Notes: generated from the sequence alone by a model not told the origin. Shown: positions 37,830 to 49,869, counted from the first letter of the stretch. The stretch is 64,000 nucleotides of DNA from Lonicera japonica (GCA_021464415.1 CM038470.1:27429601-27493600); one strand, 5' to 3'. Translations and numbers: made by a program.

Positions 37830-38771
37830 TCCATTTTCCATTCAAAAATTTTAACTGCTATTTTGTCCACTTTAATTTTGAAAAAAAAAATTCTACTATT
37901 ATTAATTTTGTCCTCTTTTAGTTAGGAAAAAAAATAAGCGTTAAGTTGTCTCCTTTTATTGATAAAATTTATGACTTCGCCCCTATCTTTCCTTTCTGTT
38001 ATAAAAAGAAAATTTGTGATGAGATCTTGATATTACATTAGTGATAATAATAAAACAAAAGGTTGCTTGAAAAGTGAAGAAGTGGAGAGCCATAGAAGTT
38101 GAAAGTATATCTTGACAGCCTTATTTCAAGGGGAAAATGGGGTAGGAAGATAGAGAGATCTTATATATAGATTTAGATATGCACCAACAAATTAAAGTGA
38201 TGCTAGTGTTGGAGACTTTGAGAGGTATACAAGGGGATAAAGCAATAATAATAAAAAAGTACAACCCCATTAATTAAGCAGCAACCCACAAAGCTAAGAT
38301 TGGTTTAAAGGTATCTTTTGATCAAAATTTAGAAAGAAAAAAAAAAGATGGACTTTCTTTGTCATAATGGTATTTAGACCTAGATGGGATTCTTTCTATT
38401 GGAGACACCACCCATATATTCTTATGAACTAATATATGGCTTTGATTCAAAGTTAAACAATGAACATATTGCAACCTCTTTGATTTTCTAAAGGAAATTG
38501 AGAATAAAATCAACCTTCCTTAATTTTCTTTCCCTTCAATTTCCTTTCTTATTTTTCATTTTTTTTTAACTTTTTTTGGGTAGGGTAGCTAATTAACTAG
38601 TAATTTTCCTGGACGAATGAGTGAGAGGGAAAGAATTGAAAATATTTAAACTTAAGAGCTCTAAGTAGAGAGTTGATTTCGGTCGTCGAAGTATCAACAT
38701 TGTGTCCTTTTTATAGAGAAGATTAAGAGGAATAATGATAAGGGGTAGGTTGCAATTTTTTTCATTTACAA
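37830..38771. other. Non-genic DNA
   Basis: I see no gene or bounded repeat before the tandem duplication begins. Confidence 0.4.
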
Positions 38772-39000
38772 TCGAAAGATTTTGTAATGGTTTCGTTTGA
38801 GAGGACTTGATTTGAATCATAAGATGATATCGAAATGTAATGGCAAGAATTCCATTTCCAGCAAAGATCCAAACAATCCCTTGATAATGACTATAAAGGC
38901 CAATTTCTTGAAATTGAGAGGATACGTTGGAATCTTAGGATGTAATGGATCGAAAATATGCGAAAGATCGAATTCGTTTTTATTGGACATCTTAAACTAA

Positions 39001-39720
39001 GGTGCATACGGTTATAGGTAAATCGAAAAACTAAATCAATTTGGTCTTATTGAATTGGTTTGGTTAGATTTATAAAATTAATTGGATTAGTTTGGATTGA
39101 TTTTTTTAAAAACCGATTAGTTTGGTTCTCGATTTAGCTTTTGAACTAACTGAACCAATCCAAAACCGATATTATATAAAATATATATTAGTTATATTTA
39201 GTACATGTATGTGTATTATGTAATCTTTAATATTATTTGTCAGTTTGTCAACAAATATCCTACACCGTAGATATATTGCAAATGATAAAAATAAGTGATT
39301 AGTTTTAATCAAAATTCAATAGCGGTTCCATTGTATATGAACTTTTACCCATTTAGAATTTGACTCTACTTAAATACTTTTTAAACTAATCAAAAATTAA
39401 CACAAGGTAGGTTAGTAAGTTCTAGAAAGATTATTAGTGTAAAAAAATAAAGTGTTAGCGTAAAAATTAAATGTATCAAGTATTTGACTTAATTATTGAT
39501 AAAATGTAATTATTCTCTTAAATGTTATTATAACTTTTAAAAATATTACTAAATTTTGTAATTGACAACCCAATCCGAACCAATCCGTTGTTGTTTGGTT
39601 TGGATTGGTTTGGTTTTTCTGTGTAACTAGTTTGGATTGGGTACAAAAAATTTAAAATCGATTAAACTGGCTTAGTTTAAGTTTAAGTAGTAAACCGATC
39701 TAATCTGAACCATGTGCACC
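39001..39720. mobile_element. TIR element with GGTGCA ends, copy in unit A
   Basis: The ends are GGTGCATACGGTT and, inverted, GGGTGCACATGGTT. The interior is a mosaic of GGTTTGGTT/AACCAAACC-type repeats. The same element is in unit B, so it predates the duplication. Confidence 0.5.
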
Positions 39721-39876
39721 CGTATTCTAAACCAAACTTTGATAAGGGGCAAATATAATAAACAATTAAGTACTCAATCCAAGTGTACGTAAAACCATTT
39801 GAATTTCACAGAACTTAAGTGCATCTTAACTGAATATTGATAGATTAAATGGCACTCTAAACATAAAATAATTTTT

Positions 39877-40098
39877 GTATACCCTCTTTGTTTTAAATTA
39901 AGGGTTATAGTTCTTTTCTGAAATGGTCTAAATTAAGAGTCCGGTGTCTTTTTCTTGGAAGATAATCAATGTTTTTACTTATCAAAACTCAAAATATATG
40001 CTAAACAAACTTTGTTCTTAATCATTACTTTGGTTGAAATTAGTATATCTTTTTAAGTAGATGAAAGGTATACTGAACTCTTAATTTAGACTGAAAAA
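39877..40098. mobile_element. Degenerate Stowaway-like MITE
   Basis: CCCTCTTTG and AAATTAAG on the left are mirrored by CTTAATTTAGAC near the right. This resembles Stowaway ends (CTCCCTCCGTCCC followed by TTAAG). It is shared with unit B near 43425-43655, so it is older than the duplication. Confidence 0.4.
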
Positions 40099-40147
40099 AT
40101 AGTTTTAAAATGGTTCTCGGTGAGTTTAGCATTCTTTTTGATAGGGA

Positions 40148-40188
40148 GATTGAAGAAGAAGAAGAAGAAGAAGAAGAAGAAGAAGAAA
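40148..40188 (+). repeat. (GAA)n microsatellite
   Basis: A run of about twelve GAA units in unit A. The equivalent place in unit B has an A-rich stretch instead, so the repeat expanded after duplication. Confidence 0.85.
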
Positions 40189-40690
40189 CAAATAGGCTTG
40201 TTAATTGGCCCTAGCAAACCCAGTTTCGGCCTGTTCAATTGAGGATCGAGTAATTTATTTTTAGTTGGGCCAAGTGTAAACAAAATTTTAAATCCTAATT
40301 AAATTTTGCGGTGAGCTTGAACTTCGAGTGCTTAGTCCGAACTAGGCCTAACCTGCTTATACTAGATTATGTTATTGTAACTTATTAAACCTATCTACCA
40401 TCGTTAAAGTTTAAACTTCATCCCCATGCAACACACCACGTCTACTTAGTAATCTCATCCCCATGTAGCACATCACTTTTAATTAAGAATATTTAACAAT
40501 ATATAAGTTTTCGGAGTGATTTTATGCAATGGTGGATATTATTTAGAATGTTCTAGACTTTTCATACTATATTGTAGGTTATAAATTCTTACTAATTATT
40601 ACTTAATGCGTCATAAATTTTCAGAACATGCTTATTAGTGTTATGTGGGCTGGTCCAAACTCGGACCCCAAAGCTCATAATAAATTGTAA

Positions 40691-41106
40691 GATTATCTCC
40701 AATAGGTCTGTATAAAAATAGCCAATTTAGCATTGTATAAATTTTTTGTTGTTCCAATGGTTGTATAAAATTAATACCAACTAAGCTCTTATGCGTAATG
40801 GTTGTATATTTTGCGTATCTAATTTACACAGCCAAGTATGATTCTCTCTCCACCAAATCATTCTCTCCTTATTAACTCAATGACACCACTCACATTCTCT
40901 TTTCACCCACTCATTCTCTCTCCTCATTTGTGTAGTTTCTTGTTCTTTTTAGGTGACTGTTTTTTATTGGACTACACTTCTTTTTACACAAGAGTATTAA
41001 TATTGGTTATTAGAAAGTAAATAGGTATGTGTAAATTTTTTTGTGTAAAACTCACTTGCCATGTAAAATTTACACAATAATTTACACAGTCCTATTAAAA
41101 ATATTC
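40691..41106. mobile_element. PIF/Harbinger-type MITE, 416 bp, with an empty site in unit B
   Basis: Left end GATTATCTCCAATAGG and right end GAATATTTTTAATAGG (opposite strand) are flanked by TAA at 40688-40690 and 41107-41109. The duplicated segment at about 44202 is uninterrupted: it has AAATTGTGAGCTGAATCTG where unit A has AAATTGTAA, the element, then TAAGTTAAGTCTG. The boundaries and the three-base target duplication are therefore supported by an empty site. Confidence 0.85.
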
Positions 41107-42360
41107 TAAGTTAAGTCTGAACATAAAATGAATTTTACATTAGACCAAGTTTGAGCTTGAACTTGAAGTTAAATATACTCGAATAATTTATACTGCTGAA
41201 TTTGAACAAGGTCGGATTGACAGACCTAGAAATAAATTTACTTCAGTAGAAAACATACAGTAACAAGCCCGAATAAAACTAAGTCTGGTACCATGATCCA
41301 AAATTCACATTGAATGGGACTCGACCCATATACCCCAAATTATAACACCCACCCAATAAAAAAATGGTTATAAATTTAGGGTTAGCGATCCAAGTTTTTT
41401 TGTTTTTTTGGGATATTGAAAAATAGAATTTGTTTGAAAAAGTTTTCTTAAAAAGAATGAAGAAATAATATTTTTGTAAATTAAAAGCTTATATTTGACC
41501 AAACTCTAACGAATACAAAGTTAACTTTGCAGTATATTTTTAAAATGTATTTTTTATGGAATAATGTAAAATTAAATTTGCACTACTTGTTTTTTAGCAT
41601 ATTATAATAGATAAGTGTGTAATTGACAGTGCTTTAGAATAATTTTAACAAATTACATATTCAAAACCTAATTTATTAATAAAATGCACATAATAATTTT
41701 TTCGGAGTTATGCAAAGGTAAGTTCTCATTCTTTATTTTCTCAAACATTAATATGTATTTATATTCATTTGACGTTATTTTAAAGTTTTATGAATGAAAG
41801 ATAAGAATATATTTGTCAAAGCATATGTATAATAGGTTTACCATCAAACAAACACGACCCATTAACCAAGTGTTATACAGTAATTCGAACAAGCTCGTTT
41901 AATATGAATATTTATTATTATTACTACTACAAAAAAATAAGAAGCAGAACCAAAAACTTACAAAAATCAACAAATTTGCTAGGAAAAGATCTTCTAATTA
42001 AACGAAAATCTAGACGTACACTATTTTTGCAGACATTTTATACATACCAGCGATCAAATAAAGGAAATAGATTAAGATTGGTGTTAGACAAAGAGTTCTC
42101 GTATCTTTTGCATTTCAAATCAGAAGTTTAATTTAATATTTTTAGGAATATCTAAAAGTAAAAGTATTTTTTCTTTAACATAATTAGTGGATAATTTCTC
42201 AAAATACTTTTAACGATTGTTTAAGTTCATACTATTAACGATTGTTGATATTGAAAAAATGATTTCAATTTTCAAGTACGAAGATATCATGTTATTAATG
42301 ACTACTTGAACAAATAAAATCATAATTTAAAATTTAAAATAATTAAATATAATATTACAA

Positions 42361-45303
42361 TTAAAAGATTTTGTAATGGTTTCGTTTGAGAGGACTTGAT
42401 TTGAATCTTAAGATGATATAGAAATGTAATGGCAAGAATTCCATTTCCAGTAAAGATCCAAACAATCCCTTGATAATGACTATAAAGGCCAACTTCTTGA
42501 AATTGAGAGGATACATTGGAATCTTAGAATGTAAAGGAAAATAAAGCGAAAGAATTCGTTTCCTTTGGACATCCTATACTAAGGTGCACACGGTTATAGA
42601 TAAACCAAAAAACTAAATTAATCTGATCTTATTGAATTAGTTTAGTTAGGTTTATAAAATTAATTGGATTAGTTTGGATTGATTTTTTTTCAAAAACCGA
42701 TTGATTTGGTTCTCGGTTTAGCTTTTAAATTAACCGAACCAATTCGAAATCGATATTATATAAAATATATGTTACTTATATTTAGTACATGTATGTGTAT
42801 TATGTAATCTTTAATATTATTTGTCAGTTTGTCAAAAAGTATCGTACACCGTAAATATATTGCAAATTATAAAAATAAGTGGTACCATTTTATATGAACT
42901 TTTACTCATTTAGAATTTGACTCTACTTAAATACTTTTTAAACTAATCAGAAATTATCACAGGGTAGCTAGGTTAGTAAGTTTTAGAAAGATCATTCGGG
43001 TAAAAAAATAAAGTGTTAGCGTAAAAAAGAAATGTATCAAGTATTTGACTTATTGATAAAATGCAATTCTTCTCTTAAATGTTATATAACTTTTAAAAAA
43101 AATTACTGAATTTTGTAACCGACAGCCCAATCCGAACCAATCCGTTGTTGTTTGGTTTGGTTTTTCCGTGTAATTGGTTTGGATTAGGTACAAATTTTTT
43201 AAAGCTGATTAATTTGGTTTAGTTTAGATTTAAGTAATAAACCAATCCAATCTAAACAATGTGCATCCCTATCCTAAACCAAACTCTGATAAGGGGGAAA
43301 TATAATAAACAAATAAATACTCAATTCAAGTGTAAAACCATTTGAATTTCGCAGAACTTAAGTGCATCTTAACTCAATATTGATAGATTAAATGGCTCTC
43401 TAAACATAAATTAATTTTTACATACCCTCTTCTTTTTAAATTAAGGGTTATAGTTCTCTTTTTTTTTAAATGTTTTGAATTAAGAGTCTGGTGTCTTTTT
43501 CTTAGAAGATAATGAATGTTACCACTTATCAAAAATCAAAATATATACTGTAGTACTAAGCAAACTTTGTTCTCAATCATTCTTTGGTTAAAATTAGTAT
43601 ATCTTTTTAAGTAGATGAAATGTATACTGAACTCTTAATTTAGACAAAAAAAATAATTAGTTTTGGTTAGTTTAGCATTCTTTTTGTTAGGGAGATTGAA
43701 AAAAAATAAAAAATAAAAAGGAAACAAATTAAATAGGCTTTTCAATTGGGTCAAGCAAACCATACTTGTTTGGCCCATTCAATTGAGGAGCAAAAATTTA
43801 AGTCAGAGTCAGTTTGAACTTTGAGTGTTTAGTCCGAACTAAGCCTAACCCACTTATATATACAAGGTTATATTAATTTGTAATTTATTAAACCTATCCA
43901 CTGTCGTTGGGGTTTAAACTTCATCCCCATGCAACACACCACATCTACTTAGTAATCTCATCCCCATTTAGCACAACACTTTTAATTAAGAATATTTAAG
44001 AGTGTATAAGTTTTTCAGAGTGATTTTATGCAATGGTAATTTCAAATTTGGATATTGTTTAGAATGTTCTGGATTTTTCATACTATATTGCAGGTTATAG
44101 ATGCTTACTAATTAGTATTTAATACTTCGTAAATTTTCAGACCATGCATAGTACTATTATGTGGGCTGTTCCAAACTTAGACCTCGAAGCTCTTAGTAAA
44201 TTGTGAGCTGAATCTGAACATAAAGTGAGTTTTACATTGGGCCGAACGTGAGCTTGAACTTGAACTTAAATATATGCAAATAATTTTTACTACTGAATTT
44301 GAACAACTCAAAATCCAATCCATATATTTGGATTGACAGACCTAGAAATAAATTTAATTCAGTAGGAACATATAGCAACAAGCCCGAATAAAAATAAGTC
44401 TAGCACCATGATCCAAAATTCACATTGAATGGGACTCGACACACATACCCCAAATTATACCCACCCCCCAATAAAAAAATGGTTATAAATTTAGGGTGGG
44501 AAGTTCAAAGGTTTTTTTTATTTATTTATTTTCATTACAAAGAAAACAAAAAAATAAGAAGCAGAGCCAAAAACTTGGAAAAATAAACCAATTTGCTAGG
44601 AAAGATCTTCTAAGTAAAGGTACCCTATTTTTGGAGACATTTTATACATACCAGCGATCAAATAAAGGAAATAGAAAAGGATTGGTAGGGGCGTGGATGG
44701 GTTGGAAACCAATATATTTATTAACAATTCACCAACTAATTCGATCCAACATAATTGTTTATTTTAGAATCCAATTCAATCCGACTTAGTTTCAAAATCC
44801 GATCCAATTTGACATTGGATTAGATTGGTTCAAAACCAACGTCTTTTGTGTAAGGATTATTTAAGTTTTAACAACATACAAAACAAATCCAATCAAGTTC
44901 ACAGGGACCAAGATAATATAAATAAACATTTCCCTTCATTACTGAAATAAAAATCTACATTAAGTCATTATATATTAAAGTCTAATTCATTAGTAAAATA
45001 AAAGAGAATTAAATCAATGTTTATTTATTATGTTCTTTTATATATGTAGTAATAATAAGGTGTAGCGCAACTTAAGTTTCTTCCTTTTAACCATAATAAC
45101 AAAAATTTCCTTTTAACCCAATTTTTGTTATTTTTCTCTTTTATTTTTTAAAGGATAGTTTCTTAAATTGCTGGTTATTATGTTAAAAAGTGTTGATATT
45201 GGTACATGATTTTAGTCTTTAAGTGCAAGGAAATTATATTATTACCACTCGAACAAATAAAATCATATTTCAAAATTTAAAATTATTAGATATAATATTG
45301 CAA
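42361..45303. repeat. Tandem duplication, unit B (~2.9 kb)
   Basis: This is the second copy of 38772-42360, directly abutting it. It ends about 220 bases before the NOPCHAP1-like start codon. It differs by point changes, lacks the MITE, and has about 400-500 extra bases at about 44685-45190 rich in GATCCAAT-type repeats. Confidence 0.9.
42583..43267. mobile_element. TIR element with GGTGCA ends, copy in unit B
   Basis: It starts GGTGCACACGG and ends with the inverse of GATGCACATTG. Near-identical 10-base direct repeats flank it: cctatactaa (42573-42582) and cctatcctaa (43268-43277). A 9-10-base duplication would suit a Mutator-like origin, but the ends are short and the family is unsettled. 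Confidence 0.5.
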
Positions 45304-45350
45304 ACGCAATTGGTTTGCAAATTGAGTCCAATAATTATGTAGCCAAGGTT

Positions 45351-45479
45351 TGGGCCAGCCCATAATTTGCAGCCTATTACGAGATCTGGAGTAATAGATT
45401 CAAAACCCTAAGTTAGAGGTGATACAAAACACAAAAACCCTAAGAGAGAAATTATGAAAGAGAAAACATAAAACCCTAA
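45351..45479 (+). promoter_or_regulatory. Site II and telo-box motifs of the NOPCHAP1-like promoter
   Basis: TGGGCC (45351-45356) and an inverted TGGGCT (45357-45362) are adjacent site II elements. Three perfect AAACCCTAA telo-boxes follow at 45403-45411, 45435-45443 and 45471-45479. In plants this pairing marks promoters of ribosomal-protein and ribosome-biogenesis genes, driven by TCP and Myb-type factors. That fits the predicted snoRNP-assembly role of the gene starting at 45523. Confidence 0.65.
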
Positions 45480-45522
45480 TTCAATTTACCCATTGCTCTT
45501 GTAGAGAGAAGAAGATTCAGCT

Positions 45523-48153
45523 ATGGGGGGTAGCAGCAAAATCCTTCTGGATTTCGAGAACAACAATTCCTCTACCTGCTCAATACAGTCCAAACTCATT
45601 GTTTGCAAGAACAAAGATCAAATTCCAAATCCAATTCAATCTCAGCCCTCAATTGATTCAAAACCTACGATTTCTTCGGCTCCGAAAAGCCAAGTACTGG
45701 GGAAAGTGAAGGATTTCTTAGGGATAATGTCGGAATCGAACAAAAAGCTACAAATTGACGCTAGGAACAATCCAGAGGAATACGATATCGAAGCCATTAC
45801 AGGTAAATAATAATTTAGGAGTGGCAATTTGTGTTTTTGGGACACTTGTTTGGCTTGACACGACACGACAATAATAATTAGACGCAGATACGTTTGGTTT
45901 TTTTAACCTTTGATTGCTGAATGATTATTACTGAATGCTGAATATTTGAAGTCATGCTCTGAAAAATATTGTTTGCTTTTTCATTCTGAATGAGGCTGAA
46001 TATTAAGCCCTGTTTGGTTGCTCTCTTTTTTTTTTTTTTTTTCTCAGAATTTTAAAAACTCAACTTAAAATCAACTCTACTTTCACACTTCCCAAAAGTT
46101 ATTTTACTTTACTTTCTCTCACTAAAAAAACTTTTAAACACCGTAACTTTAAATTCAAAAATCAAAATTAAATAAAAAAATATATATTTAAAACATACTT
46201 GTCGAGATCTATAAAATAAGATCTATTGTGACTATTTTTTTAAAAAAATTTATGAGATTTTTAGTTGGTTGAAAAAAACTCAAAAAAAAAACCAAATATA
46301 CTTTTCAACATACTTCAAAATCCTACCAAATACCATATTTTAAAAACTCAGCTTAAAACATCAACCAAACATTACCTAAGTGTTTGTATGAACAATGGTT
46401 TAAAATTCAGCATTTACGCATTAATGTTGAATGCTTAATCATTAAAAAATAAATGGCTGTTAACCCCTTGATTTAAAAAAATAAACAGCATATTGTACTT
46501 ATGAATGCTTAAAACTCTCTCGTTAAGCATTCAAATGCAAAAACAAAAAATAACTGGAAGTATTATGTAAACGCAACACAGCACAATATTCATGATTGCC
46601 ATTTTTAATTCCTAATAGACAGTGCTAAGATTACACAATTGTGGAACCAATCAAATATTAATGGTGTTTGTTTTCTCACCTCTCAATGCTGAATTGGATT
46701 AAAACTAAGCATTCAGTCTTAAGATGCAAGATGCATTAAATGCTGAATTTAACACTAATGAAATATTGTTCCAGCGATACCCCTGTTCTTATTTATTTGT
46801 TATTAATAAGTGTCATAATATTAATGGTAAAATTGTAAAATGGCATCTATTTAGCATTTAGATTCAAATAAAATCAAACACATTTTTAAGAGGTCCTGTT
46901 CAGCATAGAGCAGGGGCGGAGCCACATGGGGTCCAGGTGGGGCCATGTCCCCACCTGGACTTTTTGAAAATTTTCAGAGAGTATAGGGGTCTATGTGTGG
47001 GAAAGGAAAGTTGAGGGGCCATTGTGTAATTAGAATATAAGTTTAGAGAGAGGGGCTGTAATATAAGTCAAGCAAGCAGTGATTGGTGAGGCATGCGCGC
47101 GGGGGACTTTGTGCAATTAGTGTTATAAGTTGAAGGTGTAAGTTTGTTATATATACTAAGTTTTCACTTTATTCTCTTTCTCCTTCAGGCAGCCGTTCTT
47201 CACTACCTTTTTTTTTTTTTTTTTCTGAAACAGTCTCCATTTTTTTTTGGATTATATATCAAAAGATATAATTAATTTTAGTATATCATTTTTAACTTTT
47301 CTGAAATATTGAAACAGAATGGAGAAGTATTTTAGTAAAAAATTGGTCTGTAAACATAATTATTGAGTTTGATTTGGCTTAATTTTTTTTTGGCCCCCTC
47401 TGAAAATTATTCCTGGCTCCGCCACCGGCATAGAGTATTAAGAGTTCAACATTCACTTTTAAATAACCAAAGGTTTAAAAAAAAAAAAAACTCAAAATGT
47501 GTGGCTGTACTCAAATCATTTGAGTGGTTCCATATCAATATGTGCAAAAAGTTTGTACACAAATTTATTAAGCCTAAGCGTTTTCTTTCCTAATAAACAC
47601 ATTGTAACACCTGTAAAACGAGGATTTTCCCCGATAACATGATCAACATTAGCTCCAATTCATGTTAATTTTGTTTCGAAATTTGGACATGACATGACAT
47701 TGTGTGAAAATTTATAGATACGAACATGAATTCTAAGGTCAAATTTGTTTCGTTCCATGTCCTTTTATCGTGACATTTCTAAAATTGCCACCCCCTACAG
47801 GTGATGAAAAAGAATATATTGAGTTTGATTTGATGCTCGGCGTTGCGGATCTTCATACGCCTGAGGCTGTTGCTGCTGCTGAATCTGCGATTTCAAGTTA
47901 TCAACCTGTGATTCAATTGGATGGGAGTGATAGTGATAGTGAAGAGGAATCTAAAGATGATAGTAGTAGTGGTGATGATGATGATGATGATGATGATTAT
48001 GATGATGATGATGACGATGGCGGCGGCGGTAATGGAGGATTGGTGAGTAAGAAAACGAAGAGAAGTAAGGGTAACGATGATGAAGGTTCTTCAGGTGAGG
48101 TATTGGGGAATTCTAGGTTGAAGAAGAGGTCCAAGATTGTTGAGATTTCGTAA
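45523..48153 (+). CDS. NOPCHAP1-like protein (box C/D snoRNP assembly cofactor)
   Basis: Two exons, 45523-45802 and 47801-48153, join across a 1998-base GT-AG intron to give 210 residues. Residues about 59-110 are the conserved part: LGKVKDFLGIMSESNKKLQ, then PEEYDIEAITGDEKEYIEFDLMLGVADL. This matches my recollection of the NOPCHAP1 (C12orf45) family, which links NOP58 to the R2TP chaperone during box C/D snoRNP assembly. Residues about 135-165 are highly acidic, with Asp runs. The C-terminus is Lys/Arg-rich (KKTKRSK, RLKKRSK), a possible nuclear or nucleolar signal. The start codon is the first ATG after a CT/GA-rich leader, and telo-boxes lie just upstream. The intron holds two transposons (46007-46376 and 46911-47427). 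The family call rests on motif memory, not a search. The gene structure itself is clear. Confidence 0.75.
46007..46376. mobile_element. Tourist-like MITE, copy 2 (intronic)
   Basis: It is 370 bases, flanked by TAA (46004-46006 and 46377-46379), with TGTTTGGTTG-type ends. It is an inverted homologue of 13696-14057: both share GTCGAGATCTATAAAAT-type and CAACATACTTC-type internal sequence. It sits within an older AT-rich repeat that carries several AATGCTGAAT and ATTCAGCATT motifs (about 45910-46760). Confidence 0.8.
46911..47427. mobile_element. hAT-type non-autonomous element, 517 bp (intronic)
   Basis: The left end CAGGGGCGGAGCCA and the right end CGGTGGCGGAGCCA (opposite strand) form terminal inverted repeats. 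A perfect 8-base direct repeat, gcatagag, flanks them (46903-46910 and 47428-47435). Both are hallmarks of hAT elements. Just inside the left end, GTCCAGGTGGGG pairs with CCCCACCTGGAC to make a 12-base hairpin. It has no transposase and sits in the intron of the NOPCHAP1-like gene. Confidence 0.9.
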
Positions 48154-48990
48154 TAGTTTTCTGATTTTGGGGATAGTAAGAATTGGAGCAAAGTTGTTGC
48201 AAGAGGTGAAGGTGTTATTATCATGCTTGAATGAGTAATGAGCAAGTGTCGAAAGCAGTTGTTGCGTATCCATTTTCTTATCTGTTCTTAGATCGCATAT
48301 GAATATCGTTAGTCAAATCAGTTTTCAATGTTCTTCAGTTATCCTTTTTTTCCTCTTCTGTAAATTAATCATTTTTACAAAAAGGAATGTTGTTTGTGTC
48401 AAAATGCATGCACTTTCCATGTTGGTAAGCCCATTTGTATTCGATGTTTTGCCGAATCATTATTGCAGAGCCAGTGATAAATTATAGATGTGACTACAAT
48501 ACCATGAATTTTTTTGAATGGTGAATCCAAGCCCCACAGGATGCAACCATGTGGTTCCCTAGTGTACTAATTTCTGGATTTGGAAGTTCAACCATGTGGT
48601 TCCCTACTGGACTAATTTCTGGATTTGGAAGTTCAAGGGACCTAGTACATTTAGATTCTTTCTTTGGTTATGTCAACGTAATAGAATTCCTATGAGCTGC
48701 CTCAGCAAAAATAGAAGACGGGTGTAATCTGATTTACGTGACTCTCCTAGACTTTTTGGATGAGCTGGATTTTGATCAAGACCTACTCATGGTTCTACCC
48801 GACCTTGTTTGCTGTTTCCACCAACACCTTCTTTGCTTATCCTGCTTCATCCTCTTTGTTGTATTTGTTTTGTTATCTGGGTCATTTTTAGAATCCAAAT
48901 TTAGCCCTTCAGTAGATCGCGAGTGGATGTTTTAGATGCAATGCTAAAGCTGAATCATTGTTCATGTTCTTGGGGACTGTCTTAAGTCCA
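48154..48990 (+). other. 3' untranslated and downstream region of the NOPCHAP1-like gene
   Basis: No further coding sequence. A 45-base unit is tandemly duplicated at 48544-48633. The polyadenylation site cannot be fixed by eye. Confidence 0.4.
48544..48633 (+). repeat. Tandem duplication of 45 bp
   Basis: Two adjacent copies of a 45-base sequence containing CCATGTGGTTCCCTA and TTTCTGGATTTGGAAG, with about two mismatches. Confidence 0.85.
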
Positions 48991-48999
48991 GATAGGTGT

Positions 49000-49860
49000 A
49001 GTTAAATTTGGTGCCTGGAACTGAGCAAAGCTCGGTTTTTTAGCATGCGATGTAATGAATGGCTTCCATGTAACGTAGAGAACAAAGGTAATTTCGATTC
49101 CATTAAAGGTGCTTCTTGGGGATGTGTTTGCTGCAACTATATGGAATATTTGGAAGGGATGTAATGCTGAATGTGTCGACCTTATTTAAGTTCAATGTTA
49201 ATTACCTTCTTGATTGAATTGAGAAATTTGCTATTGATATTTTGGAATCAACTAAGGACATGTTGGCAGTTTGGTGAGGGGTGCCAGACCTCTGAAATGA
49301 TATTTGACCCCCTGAGAACACTTTCAGAGTTGATGTTGATGACAAAGTAAATTGTGTTATTGGTTTTGTTGGATGCAGTGAGTATTGTTCAGTTCTCACA
49401 ACTGACATGTTAGCTATCAAAACGGGTCTGCAATGTACTTGGTTGAGGCATCTCTCCTCCATGATCATCGAATCGATCATCCAATCCGACTTTTCGCAAG
49501 CATTTGAGCTGATCAATGGGTTCCCGGACCTAAATCATCTGCAATCTGACTTAATCATGGATTGCAAGGTGCTTATCAACCACCCTGGATGTGCAGCCTG
49601 ATCGATATAGCTAGAGAAGCTAATGCCTGTGTGGATGTTGGGGAATGAAGACGGGGCGATTGTTGGCTCTCCTGGTTTGGAATATTTTGTATTCTGATTC
49701 TGCTGCTCTGAGTTTTGTTTGGCTTAGGGCCACCTTTTGCACCAACAAAAATGAATTTACCAAATTCTGATCATTTTCACCGTAGTTCCAATCAGTATGC
49801 AGAAGGGTGCGAGCATGGACATTGAAAGAATTGAAGAGTTTGGCAAATGAGAGCAAGTGT
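49000..49860 (+). pseudogene. Broken LINE 3' region with RNase H-like domain
   Basis: Plus-strand readings give ATIWNIWKG (about 49135-49160), as in the end of plant LINE reverse transcriptases. The RNase H-like domain follows: MLAIKTGLQ, MIIESIIQSDFSQAFELI, LIMDCKVLINHPGCAA (49407-49601). After a frame change comes IDIAREANACVDVG (about 49600-49650). The order matches the plant RVT_3 domain. Stops and at least one frameshift show that it is dead. It lies between two convergent genes, so it may be transcribed from either side. Confidence 0.7.
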
Positions 49861-49869
49861 ATTACCCGG

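Larger units (their letters stand above)
38772..42360. repeat. Tandem duplication, unit A (~3.6 kb)
   Basis: This segment aligns end to end with 42361-45303 in the same orientation. For example, GTAATGGTTTCGTTTGAGAG, TGGTTATAAATTTAGGGT, CATACCAGCGATCAAATAAA and GAACAAATAAAATCATA recur in order. Unit A carries a MITE (40691-41106) that unit B lacks, and about 500 more bases near 41400-41905. A short TTACAA or TTGCAA sits at all three unit borders. No gene is present in either unit. Confidence 0.9.
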
